64,000 nucleotides of DNA from Asticcacaulis aquaticus (lineage in GTDB: Bacteria > Pseudomonadota > Alphaproteobacteria > Caulobacterales > Caulobacteraceae): assembly GCF_028550415.1 (NCBI RefSeq), contig NZ_JAQQKX010000003.1:124001-188000 (forward strand). Reading direction: 5' to 3'. The notes under the pieces were generated by a model. The model made no database searches. It worked only from the letters and a program-made list of their open reading frames with translations, and was not told the DNA's origin. Within the stretch, counting starts at the first letter, position 1. Every line of letters begins with the position of its first letter. Shown here piece after piece: positions 35,998-43,904 of this stretch. Position numbers and translations under genes: made by a program.

Positions 35998-37026
35998 ATG
36001 TCCTCGACGCCCCAAGCCTTTACCTGTTTCGGCGAATTGCTGATCCGCCTGTCCACCTCGGGCCGCGATCCGCTCTATAGCCTGCCGGAACTGACGCCCT
36101 TCGTCGGGGGGGCGGAGGCCAATGTGGCGGTCGGTCTGGCGCGTCTGGGGCACGCGACCCGCGTCATCAGCGTCATTCCCGACAATGATCTGGGGCACGC
36201 CGCCGCCGGGCAGTTGCGCTTCTGGGGCGTCGACGCCAGCCGCGTGACCACCGCGCCGGGCCGGATGGGCCTCTATTTCCTGACCACCGGCGGCATTCAC
36301 CGTCCGTCGGACATCCTCTATGACCGTGCCGGTTCGGCCTTTGCCGAGGCCGATTTTGCGGCGTTCGACTGGGCGAAGCTTCTGGCCGGGTCGTCGTGGC
36401 TGCACGTCTCGGGCGTTACGGCGGCGCTGGGCCTCAATGCGTTCAACGGCGCGCTCAGGGCCATGCAGGTCGCCCGCACGCTCGGCATCAAGGTCTCGTT
36501 CGACTGCAACTACCGTCCGAAGCTGTGGGAAGCCTGGGGCGGCGACGCCCGCGCGCTGATCCCGCAATTGATGGCGCAGGCCGACCTGATCTTCGGCGGC
36601 TACCGCGACATCGAACTGGTCTTCCAGACGACCTTTGCCGGTGAGCCGGGCAGCGATGGCCGTAGCCGCGCCGCGGCCGATCACGCTTTCGCGGCCTTCC
36701 CCGATTTGCAACGCCTGATCTGCACGCGCCGCGAACAGGTCAATGTCGATCACAACCGTCTGGCAGGTCTGATGTATACCCGCACCGAGTCGCTGGAGAC
36801 GAAGTGCTATGATATTGCGCGCATCATCGACCGGATCGGCGGCGGCGATGCCTTCGCGGCGGGGGTCTTGCACGGGATCCTCAGCGGCAAGAGCGATGCC
36901 GAAGCGCTGGATCTGGGTATCGCGGGCGGCTGCCTGAAACACGCCATGCCGGGCGATTTCGCGCTGGCGACGGTCGCCGACCTCGAAGCCTTCCTCAGTG
37001 AAGACGGCTTCGACGTAAAACGCTGA
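35998..37026 (+). CDS. kdgK: 2-dehydro-3-deoxygluconokinase KdgK (PfkB family)
   Basis: This 342-residue ribokinase-fold kinase has FGELLIRLS near the start, VGGAEANVAVGLARLG (substrate loop), FDCNYRPKLW (a KdgK marker) and the catalytic IGGGDAFAAG (Asp284). It phosphorylates 2-keto-3-deoxygluconate, the product of UxaA, to KDPG. The aldolase for the next step is not in the window. It lies 150 bp after the TonB receptor gene, behind a terminator. No clear LacI operator is seen in front. Its stop abuts the stop of the convergent histidine kinase gene. Confidence 0.93.
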   Translation: MSSTPQAFTCFGELLIRLSTSGRDPLYSLPELTPFVGGAEANVAVGLARLGHATRVISVIPDNDLGHAAAGQLRFWGVDASRVTTAPGRMGLYFLTTGGIHRPSDILYDRAGSAFAEADFAAFDWAKLLAGSSWLHVSGVTAALGLNAFNGALRAMQVARTLGIKVSFDCNYRPKLWEAWGGDARALIPQLMAQADLIFGGYRDIELVFQTTFAGEPGSDGRSRAAADHAFAAFPDLQRLICTRREQVNVDHNRLAGLMYTRTESLETKCYDIARIIDRIGGGDAFAAGVLHGILSGKSDAEALDLGIAGGCLKHAMPGDFALATVADLEAFLSEDGFDVKR

Positions 37027-38742
37027 TCAAGCTGTCTTGCGCGCGTCGGTTTCCGCAGCATTGACCCGCGCCATCAGCGTATCGATCAGCAAATCCGGGT
37101 CGATCGGCTTGGTCAGGAAGTCATAAACTCCGACCGCTTCCCACGCCTTTTTATGCCCGTCCAGCGCATTGGCGGTCAGGGCGATGATCGGGGTCGTCTG
37201 GTTGGGACCGGCCTCGGCGCGAATGGCGGCGGTGGCGTCGATGCCGCCCATGACCGGCATCTGCATGTCCATCAGGATCGCATCGAAGGTCTCGACCCGT
37301 GCCGCCTCTACGGCTTCGGCACCGTTGACGGCCATGACGGCGTCGAAACCCATCGGCTTGATAAACAGCGAGACGATGCGGCGATTGACCTCGTGGTCGT
37401 CGACGATCAGGACGCGACGGGCGCGCGGCGTATCGGTGGGGGACGCGGACATGGGAACTTCCTCGACAGGCGCGGTACGGACCGGCAGATAGGGCAGGCT
37501 GAGCGTAAAGGCCGAGCCGACATGGGGGATGGAGCACAGCTCGATATCGCCGCCCATCAGGCGGGCCAGCTGGCGTGAAATGGGCAGGCCGAGCCCCGTG
37601 CCGCCATAACGGCGGGTCGTGGCGGCTTCGGCCTGTTCGAAACTGGAAAAGATGCGGTCTTTCAGCGCCGGCGCGATACCTATGCCCTGATCGGCGACCT
37701 CGAAACAGAGGATGCCGTCGTGCTGAACGACGCTGAGGCGGATCGTGCCGTGCGCGGTGAACTTTACGGCGTTGGACAGCAGATTGAACAGGATCTGGCG
37801 CAGACGCAGCGGATCGGTCTGGATATGGCGCGACAGGTCCGGCGCGATATTGACCTCCAGGCGGAGCGATTTTTGCTCGATCTGGGGCCGCCATATCCGC
37901 GTCAGGCCATCGACCATGTCGGGCAGGTCGAGCGTAGCACGTTCGATGGTCATTTTGCCCGCTTCGATCTTGGAGATATCGAGCACATCATTGACCAGCC
38001 CCAGAAGCACGTCGCTGGCCTCGCCCAGCATGGTGACGTGTTCGGTCTGTTCCGACGTCAGGTCGGTACGCTTGAGCAGGTGGGCGGCGGAGACGACCGC
38101 GTTCATCGGTGTACGGATTTCGTGCGTCATGACGGCGAGGAAGTTCGACTTCGCCGCCGAAGCCTGTTCGGCCGTGCGGCGGGCTTCGGTGACCTCGATC
38201 ATGGCGCGATGCGACTGGCGTACCGCGAGGGCCAGATTGGCCAGAAAGACCAGCGTCCCGATATTCAGGGTCAGGAGCATCAGGCCCTCACGGCCTTCGG
38301 TAAAGGCGCTGATAGTCGGCAGGGCCAGAAGATACAGCGCATGCGGGCCGACGGCGGCGTAGAGAAACCGCCGCTTCTGATACATTTGCAGACTGACGTG
38401 CAGCAGGGCGCCGGAAATGGCGACCACGGCAAACAGGCGTCCGACGGTGCCGCCAAGGAACCACGTATAGGCCGCCATACTGGAAAAGATGATGACGCTG
38501 ACGGCGACCGAAACGATCAGGCGGATTTCCTGAGCCCGGTCGGGCGTGCGGTCGGGCTGTGCCGCCCATTCGCTGAACAGGCGTTTGTCGGCGGTTTGCG
38601 ACACCGTGTAGATGATCAGCCACAGCGGCGGCCAGACGCTCCAGTGCAGCAGCAGGGCCGTGCCGCAGACGAAGGCGGCCAGCACGAGGCGCTCGGTAAA
38701 ACCGCGCACACGGGAGGCGGCGATGTCGTGAAAGCCGTTCAT
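37027..38742 (-). CDS. membrane-bound hybrid histidine kinase with C-terminal receiver
   Basis: The 571-residue protein has about five or six N-terminal transmembrane helices (residues 20-170) and no large periplasmic sensor. A HisKA domain follows with FLAVMTHEIRTPMN (phospho-His about 209), then an HATPase_c domain with NLLSNAVKFT and GTGLGLPIS. The receiver domain (about 440-560) has VLIVDDHEVNRR and the phospho-acceptor Asp in ILMDMQMPVMGG. The architecture resembles hybrid kinases that feed a phosphotransfer protein. No cognate regulator is adjacent. It lies 30 bp downstream of the M1 peptidase gene. Confidence 0.92.
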   Translation of the reverse strand: MNGFHDIAASRVRGFTERLVLAAFVCGTALLLHWSVWPPLWLIIYTVSQTADKRLFSEWAAQPDRTPDRAQEIRLIVSVAVSVIIFSSMAAYTWFLGGTVGRLFAVVAISGALLHVSLQMYQKRRFLYAAVGPHALYLLALPTISAFTEGREGLMLLTLNIGTLVFLANLALAVRQSHRAMIEVTEARRTAEQASAAKSNFLAVMTHEIRTPMNAVVSAAHLLKRTDLTSEQTEHVTMLGEASDVLLGLVNDVLDISKIEAGKMTIERATLDLPDMVDGLTRIWRPQIEQKSLRLEVNIAPDLSRHIQTDPLRLRQILFNLLSNAVKFTAHGTIRLSVVQHDGILCFEVADQGIGIAPALKDRIFSSFEQAEAATTRRYGGTGLGLPISRQLARLMGGDIELCSIPHVGSAFTLSLPYLPVRTAPVEEVPMSASPTDTPRARRVLIVDDHEVNRRIVSLFIKPMGFDAVMAVNGAEAVEAARVETFDAILMDMQMPVMGGIDATAAIRAEAGPNQTTPIIALTANALDGHKKAWEAVGVYDFLTKPIDPDLLIDTLMARVNAAETDARKTA

Positions 38743-38772
38743 GCGGTTGAGCCTAACCGCAAAAACTTAAAA

Positions 38773-40719
38773 TTACTTCACGATGCCGTCCACGGTTGAT
38801 CGGGTCACGTCGTGATAGAGCGGTCGCGCGGTCGCATAGACGCGTTTGGCCATATCGACCCCCCAGCCTTTCTGCGCCATCAGGTCTTCGTACAGCGGTT
38901 TGACGAACTTGCGCCGCCCCTGCGAGGTCAGGAAGGTTTCCAGCGGTTTCATCGCTGGTTCGTAATGGTGCGCGATGGCGATTTTCAGCCAGTCGAACAG
39001 GATTTCCGAATTGTGCGTCGTGGTGAAGCCAAACGTCGCGTCGAGATCCTTCAACTGCGCCTCGGTCATATCCTGCGGCAATTCTTCGAGGAAGCGCTGC
39101 CACTCCTGTGTGACCCATTCGCCGGTCTGCAAATCCTTGGCGGGTGTACCGGTCTTGAAGGCCTCGACTTGAGCATCGACGCGGGCAAAGGCGTCCGAAA
39201 TCGGTGCGACGGCATTGGACGGCAGGCCCGGCTTATACAGCCATTCGTTCAGTTTCAGGCGGTCTTCGATACCGACCTCGCCCTTGAACAGGTTTTCGCG
39301 CATGTCGGCGACGAAGCCCTCGGTGGTCATGCCCTTGAAGGCGTAGCGCTGGAAATAGCCCTTGAGATAGGCGTCGAAGCGCTTGCGGCCGAAGGTCTGC
39401 TCCAGCAGGCGCAGGAAGGCAGCCCCCTTCTCATAGGGCACATCCGAGAACCCGTCGTCGGGATGCTTGCCTTTGAGATTGGTGTGCAATTGTTGCAGCA
39501 TCGGGTTTTCGATGCCCTTCAATTCACCTTCGAGGCTGGTATAGCCGAGGCTTTGCAGCATCAGGGCGCGGTCCTTGCCATAGACCTCTTCCATGATGCG
39601 GTTTTCGAAATAGGTCGTGAAACCTTCGTTGAGCCAGAAATCGTCCCACGTCGCATTGGTGACGAGGTTGCCCGACCACGAATGGGCCAGTTCGTGGGCG
39701 ATGAGCGAGACCAGCGACTTGTCACCGGCCAGAATGGTCGGGGTGGCAAAGGTCAGGCGCGGGTTTTCCATGCCGCCGAACGGGAAGGACGGCGGCAAAA
39801 CCAGCACGTCGTAGCGGCCCCAACGGTAAGGGCCGTAGATCTTTTCGGCGGCGGTGACGAACTTTTCGAGGTCTTCCAGCTCGGCAGCGGATTTTTCGAC
39901 CATGGCGCGTTCGGCATAGACGCCGGTGCGCTTGCCCGTCGAGCGGAAGTCGATATCGCCGATGGCCAGCGCGATCAGATAGGGCGGGATCGCCTCGTCC
40001 ATCTCGAAGCGATAGGCTTTCAGCCCCGGTTTGCCATCGACGGCTTCGCCCTTGGGGGTGAGCATCTTGGCGCTCATCACCGCCGTCAGTTCTTTCGGGA
40101 CGAGGATGGTGGCGCTATAGGTCTGACGCACGGCGGGCGAGTCCTGCGTCGGAATCCAGCTGCGCGTCAGGATCGACTGCCCTTGCGAGAACAGGAACGG
40201 GTGGACCTTGCCTTCGGTTTGCGACGGGCTGAGCCACTGCAGGGCTTCGGTCTTGTCGGTCGTCTGATAATGGACGACGACCTTTTGCGCGCCTTGAGGC
40301 AGTTCGATGGTCAGGGCGCTGCCGAGATATTTATCCGCCTTGCCGACTGTATATTTCAGTGCCGCGCCCGAAGCGTCGGTGACGCCCTGAATATCGAGCG
40401 CCTTGATGTCGAGCACGACCTGCTTGGCGGCGGGGTCGGTTTCCAGCGTCAGGGCGGCGGTGCCCTTAAGCACTTTCGCCTTGAAATCGGCGGTCAGGTT
40501 GAGATCGACGTGGCGCACACGCGCGACGTTCGGCTGGGCGTAGGAATGGACGTCGGCAGCGTTGCGAACCAGAGTCAGGACTTCGGAGTTTTCAGCGGCG
40601 GGCTCGACGGGCTTCGGCTGACAGGCCATGAGCGTCAGGCCTCCGGCCAGTGCCGCCGCAACACCCAGTGCCGCCCATAAACGGCGCCCTGGGGCGATCG
40701 ATTGGCCCGAAACCTTCAT
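38773..40719 (-). CDS. M1 family metallo-aminopeptidase (leukotriene A4 hydrolase-like), lipoprotein
   Basis: The 648-residue precursor has a hydrophobic signal ending LTLMAC (lipobox). The M1 domains show GGMENPRLTF (substrate-binding GxMEN), the zinc motif HELAHSW with the third ligand in NEGFTTYFENRI, and a C-terminal armadillo-like helical domain, as in LTA4 hydrolase. It probably trims peptides in the periplasm or at the inner or outer membrane surface. It may be co-transcribed with the downstream histidine kinase, but a functional link is not evident. Confidence 0.93.
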   Translation of the reverse strand: MKVSGQSIAPGRRLWAALGVAAALAGGLTLMACQPKPVEPAAENSEVLTLVRNAADVHSYAQPNVARVRHVDLNLTADFKAKVLKGTAALTLETDPAAKQVVLDIKALDIQGVTDASGAALKYTVGKADKYLGSALTIELPQGAQKVVVHYQTTDKTEALQWLSPSQTEGKVHPFLFSQGQSILTRSWIPTQDSPAVRQTYSATILVPKELTAVMSAKMLTPKGEAVDGKPGLKAYRFEMDEAIPPYLIALAIGDIDFRSTGKRTGVYAERAMVEKSAAELEDLEKFVTAAEKIYGPYRWGRYDVLVLPPSFPFGGMENPRLTFATPTILAGDKSLVSLIAHELAHSWSGNLVTNATWDDFWLNEGFTTYFENRIMEEVYGKDRALMLQSLGYTSLEGELKGIENPMLQQLHTNLKGKHPDDGFSDVPYEKGAAFLRLLEQTFGRKRFDAYLKGYFQRYAFKGMTTEGFVADMRENLFKGEVGIEDRLKLNEWLYKPGLPSNAVAPISDAFARVDAQVEAFKTGTPAKDLQTGEWVTQEWQRFLEELPQDMTEAQLKDLDATFGFTTTHNSEILFDWLKIAIAHHYEPAMKPLETFLTSQGRRKFVKPLYEDLMAQKGWGVDMAKRVYATARPLYHDVTRSTVDGIVK

Positions 40720-40836
40720 AAGTCTGTCCCCATTACGCCGGCCGGAATGGGTTCCGGCGGGTAGAAATCTGATTAAACTGAATATTAGCTACATTCACAA
40801 TCGTTAAAATGCAACCGGATGCGCCAGATACAACGC

Positions 40837-40864
40837 AAAAGGGGCCGCCGTTTCCGGCAGCCCC
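40837..40864 (-). terminator. rho-independent terminator of the DEAD-box helicase gene
   Basis: On the minus strand GGGGCTGCCG pairs with CGGCGGCCCC (one T-G pair) around GAAA, followed by four T. It lies 22 bp past the stop codon. Confidence 0.85.
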
Positions 40865-40886
40865 CTCTTGTTATTCAGCGCTGTGA

Positions 40887-42659
40887 TTAACCGTTGCGCG
40901 AACGGCGCTTGAATTGTGCGCCTTCCGAACGATCGCCGACGGGCTCCGAATGGTGGGCACGCGGCTTGGTGTTGGTCTTCTTGCCCCCGAACTTCTTGCG
41001 GTCGCCGAACTTTCGGTCACCGGCAGGGCGTTCACCGGCGGGACGCGCCGGACGCTCTTCGAAGAAGCGCGAGTCCGAACGGACATCGTCCTTCTTCTTG
41101 AACGGGCGGTCGCCTTTCGGTTTGTCGAAGCGCGGCTTTTCCGCACGGTCGGCTGCCGGGAAGTCGCGGGCGGCCTTGGTCGGGGCGCGCTCGGCGGCCA
41201 TCGGGTCGTAACGCTCGGTGCGCTCCGGACGGCCACCACGACCGCCGTTGCGATCTTGGCGCGCGCTGCGGTCACCGAAAGCGTTCTTCTTGCCGAAGGG
41301 GCGCTCACCACGATCTTCACGCGGTGTGAATTCACCACGCGTACCATCGCGTGGGGTGTCGGCGTTATTGCGACCTGGACGGTTGCGCGAACGCTTGTGC
41401 ACGCGCTCGGCGTCCGGATCGCTGTGACGGGCTTCCTTGATGCGGTCGGGCGTCTTCGGCTTTTCGGTCTGACCCGAGGCGAGGATCGCTTCGTCGAGCA
41501 GCTTCAGGGCCTGATCCTTGCGGCGGTCGAAGGACGGGATGCGCTGACGGGTGATGCGCTCGATGTCCTTCAGCAGCTTGCGCTCGTCGTCCGACACCAG
41601 CGTGATGGCGAAGCCTTCGCGACCGGCGCGGGCGGTACGGCCGATGCGGTGGACATAGGCTTCCGGACCGAACGGCAGTTCGTAGTTGATGACGTGGGTG
41701 ACGTTGTCGACGTCGATGCCGCGGGCGGCGATATCGGTGGCGACCAGGGCGCGAACCTTACCGGCCTTGAAGGCTTGCAGGGCGCGTTCACGCTGCGACT
41801 GGTTCTTGTCGCCGTGGATGGCGGCGGCTTCGATGCCACCGGCTTGCAGATAGGCGGTAACGCGGTCGGCGGAACGCTTGGTGCGCGTGAAAACCAGCGT
41901 ACGGCTCAACTTGTCCTCAGCGTAGAGTTCGCTGAGCAAGGCGCGCTTGCGCAGGGATTCGACGAAGATGACGCTTTGCTCGACGCGCTCGGCGGTGGTG
42001 GCTTCCGGCGTGATTTCGACACGCTTGGGGTTGGTCAGCAATTCACCGGCCAGCAGGCCGATTTCCTTGGGCATGGTCGCCGAGAAGAACAGGTTCTGAC
42101 GCTTGGCCGGCATGCGGCTGGCGACCTGACGGATCGGCTTGACGAAGCCGAGGTCGAGCATCTGGTCGGCTTCGTCGAGGACGAAGAATTCGACCGAACG
42201 CAGATCGACGGTCTTTTGTTCGAGGTGGTCCATCAGACGGCCCGGCGTCGCCACCAGGATGTCGAGGCCCTGCGCCAGCGCCTTATATTGCGGGCCGTAC
42301 TTCACGCCGCCGAAAATGGTGGCGATTTGCAGGCCGAAGCCGCGCGAATAGGCCTTGAAGCTGTCGGCGATCTGGGTCGCCAGTTCGCGCGTCGGCGACA
42401 GGACCAGCACGCGGCAGGTCTTGGGGGCGGCGATGATGCGGTTCGACAGGACGTGGTGCAGGATCGGCAGGGCGAAGGCGGCGGTCTTGCCGGTGCCGGT
42501 CTGGGCGATGCCCAGCAGGTCCTGACCGTTCAGCAGCGACGGGATGGCTTGCGCCTGAATGGGGGTAGGGGTGTGATAACCCTCTTTGTCGAGGGTGGCC
42601 AGCAGGCTGGGGGACAGGCCTAAATCTTTAAACGTGGTCAAGAGCTTGCGCTTTCTCAA
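40887..42659 (-). CDS. DEAD-box RNA helicase (RhlE type)
   Basis: The 590-residue protein has the Q motif region (GYHTPTPIQAQAI), Walker A AQTGTGKT, PTRELA, VLDEADQMLD, SATMP and HRIGRTARAG, all intact, in the first 380 residues. The C-terminal 200 residues are low-complexity and basic (many R, D, K, G and P), as in RhlE-like helicases that bind RNA nonspecifically. Such enzymes act in ribosome assembly and RNA decay, often in the cold. The long upstream region could be a regulated leader. I kept the ATG at 42659; the conserved part starts at TTFKDLGL. Confidence 0.93.
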   Translation of the reverse strand: MRKRKLLTTFKDLGLSPSLLATLDKEGYHTPTPIQAQAIPSLLNGQDLLGIAQTGTGKTAAFALPILHHVLSNRIIAAPKTCRVLVLSPTRELATQIADSFKAYSRGFGLQIATIFGGVKYGPQYKALAQGLDILVATPGRLMDHLEQKTVDLRSVEFFVLDEADQMLDLGFVKPIRQVASRMPAKRQNLFFSATMPKEIGLLAGELLTNPKRVEITPEATTAERVEQSVIFVESLRKRALLSELYAEDKLSRTLVFTRTKRSADRVTAYLQAGGIEAAAIHGDKNQSQRERALQAFKAGKVRALVATDIAARGIDVDNVTHVINYELPFGPEAYVHRIGRTARAGREGFAITLVSDDERKLLKDIERITRQRIPSFDRRKDQALKLLDEAILASGQTEKPKTPDRIKEARHSDPDAERVHKRSRNRPGRNNADTPRDGTRGEFTPREDRGERPFGKKNAFGDRSARQDRNGGRGGRPERTERYDPMAAERAPTKAARDFPAADRAEKPRFDKPKGDRPFKKKDDVRSDSRFFEERPARPAGERPAGDRKFGDRKKFGGKKTNTKPRAHHSEPVGDRSEGAQFKRRSRNG

Positions 42660-43015
42660 ATAGGGGCGCGGACGCTAAAGCGCGCACAACACCCATTGGC
42701 CCGTTCTTATCGTAAGACGGGCGGTTTCGGGTGAGGCCAGCGCGTGTCTTAGCTCTCGGTTTTATTTTTAAAGATTATCAAGCACCGGATAGTCTGGCGC
42801 ATCTGTCATCACTTAAAGTCTGGCGGAAGGGCGAAAAGCGGTGCCTATCCTCACGCGGCCAGATATGTCCCAAAAGGGGTTCGGCGTCTGTGTGCAGACG
42901 CGAAGATTGCGCATATGAGGCAAGACGGTGGAAAAGTCAAGCGGTGTAAAGAGTCTCTTCATGCTCTTGCGCCATTTGAGCCGTCCTTTTCCGCAGTCGT
43001 TTTTGCACTGCCCCT

Positions 43016-43054
43016 AGGATGGAATGACTTTGATTGGAATTGGCATTCCACCCT
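43016..43054. repeat. hairpin in the helicase/PilZ intergenic region
   Basis: AGGATGGAATG (43016-43026) pairs with CATTCCACCCT (43044-43054), 10 of 11 positions, around a 17-nt loop. GGGTTTTCTTT follows on the plus strand, so it could end a plus-strand transcript. Confidence 0.45.
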
Positions 43055-43080
43055 GGGTTTTCTTTGGTCGCGATATTGTA

Positions 43081-43107
43081 GCCGAAAACCGCTTCACACT
43101 TTTCGGC
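43081..43107. repeat. 27-bp palindromic repeat, intergenic copy
   Basis: The sequence starts GCCGAAAACCGCTTC and ends CACTTTTCGGC, with GCCGAAAA/TTTTCGGC arms. A second copy, inverted and with one mismatch over 26 nt, lies inside cysG at 48559-48584. It looks like a member of the small palindromic repeat families of alphaproteobacteria. Confidence 0.75.
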
Positions 43108-43198
43108 ATATCGCTCTTATTTCTGAAAATTCATGCACGTTTTATCAACCTCGGGTCGCTATTCTCCTGCCAACGCACACAAACGGAAGTCTCCTGTC

Positions 43199-43696
43199 AT
43201 GACCGCGCCCGCCGGGCGAGAGGCTTCGCCAGCCGCTCGTCCCATTAGTCCTGTGTCGAGCCCGGTAGCGGGCGTCTCGTCGCCGCGTCCCGGCGTCGAA
43301 ATCATCCAGCCCTATGCGCAATTCACCAATCGTCGTTCGGAGCCACGGTTCGACTGCAACGAGACGGCCACCCTGTTCCTGTTCCCCAGTCAGGCCCAGG
43401 TCGAATGCCGTATCCTGAACCAGAGCGCGTCCGGCGCACAGGTTATCTTCGAATCCCTGCCTGAGGTTCCGGCTGAGATATGGCTCATCGATATCAGGAC
43501 GCACACGGTCAAATGCGGCACGGCAGCGTGGTCGATGACCTCCAAGATGGGATTGAAATTCAGCTTCCTGCAACGTCTCGATCCGAACGCCGTGCGTCCG
43601 GCGCGGGTGCCCGAAGCCGTGTTCAAGGCGTGGCGTAAGCTGGCCGGTCTCGACCCGGAACCGCCGGTCGAGGATGATGTGTTTTTCTTGGATTAA
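43199..43696 (+). CDS. PilZ domain protein (putative c-di-GMP binding)
   Basis: The 165-residue protein has a proline/serine-rich N-terminal tail and then a single PilZ domain (about residues 45-130). Its RRSEPRFDC supplies the RxxxR motif, and NQSASGAQV gives the (D/N)xSxxG motif. A c-di-GMP effector is likely. The target is unknown; in this group, motility and surface attachment are the usual outputs. I start it at MTAPAGRE after CGGAAGT; an in-frame ATG at 43133 is possible. Confidence 0.82.
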   Translation: MTAPAGREASPAARPISPVSSPVAGVSSPRPGVEIIQPYAQFTNRRSEPRFDCNETATLFLFPSQAQVECRILNQSASGAQVIFESLPEVPAEIWLIDIRTHTVKCGTAAWSMTSKMGLKFSFLQRLDPNAVRPARVPEAVFKAWRKLAGLDPEPPVEDDVFFLD

Positions 43697-43703
43697 GCCC
43701 TAT

Positions 43704-43876
43704 TATACCTCCCCAGTTTACTGGGGAGGGGGACCGCACGACGCGTGGAGCGCTAGATGCGGTGGTGGGGGTTTTTGCTTGCTTAAGACCGTGGCCTCTG
43801 AAACAAAGAAAGATACCCCACCACCCCGCCCGCTACGCGGTCGCGGTCCCCCTCCCCAACAAGTTGGGGAGGTATA
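43704..43876. repeat. 173-bp inverted-repeat element between convergent genes
   Basis: The outer arms TATACCTCCCC (43704-43714) and GGGGAGGTATA (43866-43876) are perfectly inverted. Each end also forms its own hairpin: CTCCCCAG-TTTA-CTGGGGAG (43709-43728) and CTCCCCAAC-AA-GTTGGGGAG (43852-43871). Inner blocks GGGGGACCGC/GCGGTCCCCC and GGTGGTGGGG/CCCCACCACC also pair. It is non-coding and sits between the stops of the PilZ and serA-fusion genes, where it may terminate both transcripts. It is probably a multicopy genomic repeat. Confidence 0.75.
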
Positions 43877-43904
43877 AGAAGGGGATAGTCTCTCGTCGAA
43901 GTAA

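Larger units (their letters stand above)
42660..43198. other. 539-bp intergenic region between helicase and PilZ genes
   Basis: No convincing gene is present; the short ORFs lack conserved features. It holds three secondary-structure elements. The first is a hairpin GCCCGTTCTTA/TAAGACGGGC (42699-42722) in the probable helicase leader. The second is an 11-bp stem (43016-43054). The third is the palindromic repeat at 43081-43107. A small RNA or a long cold-responsive 5' leader of the helicase are possible contents. Confidence 0.5.

Noticed and set aside
34375-36942. 855-codon open frame on the minus strand opposite the TonB receptor and kdgK genes
   Set aside because: It spans two well-supported plus-strand genes and an intergenic terminator. 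It is low-complexity and rich in R, Q, D and H, typical of the complement of high-GC coding DNA.
38812-40680. 622-codon plus-strand frame opposite the M1 peptidase
   Set aside because: Composition is that of an antisense shadow. The M1 zinc motif on the other strand decides the coding strand.
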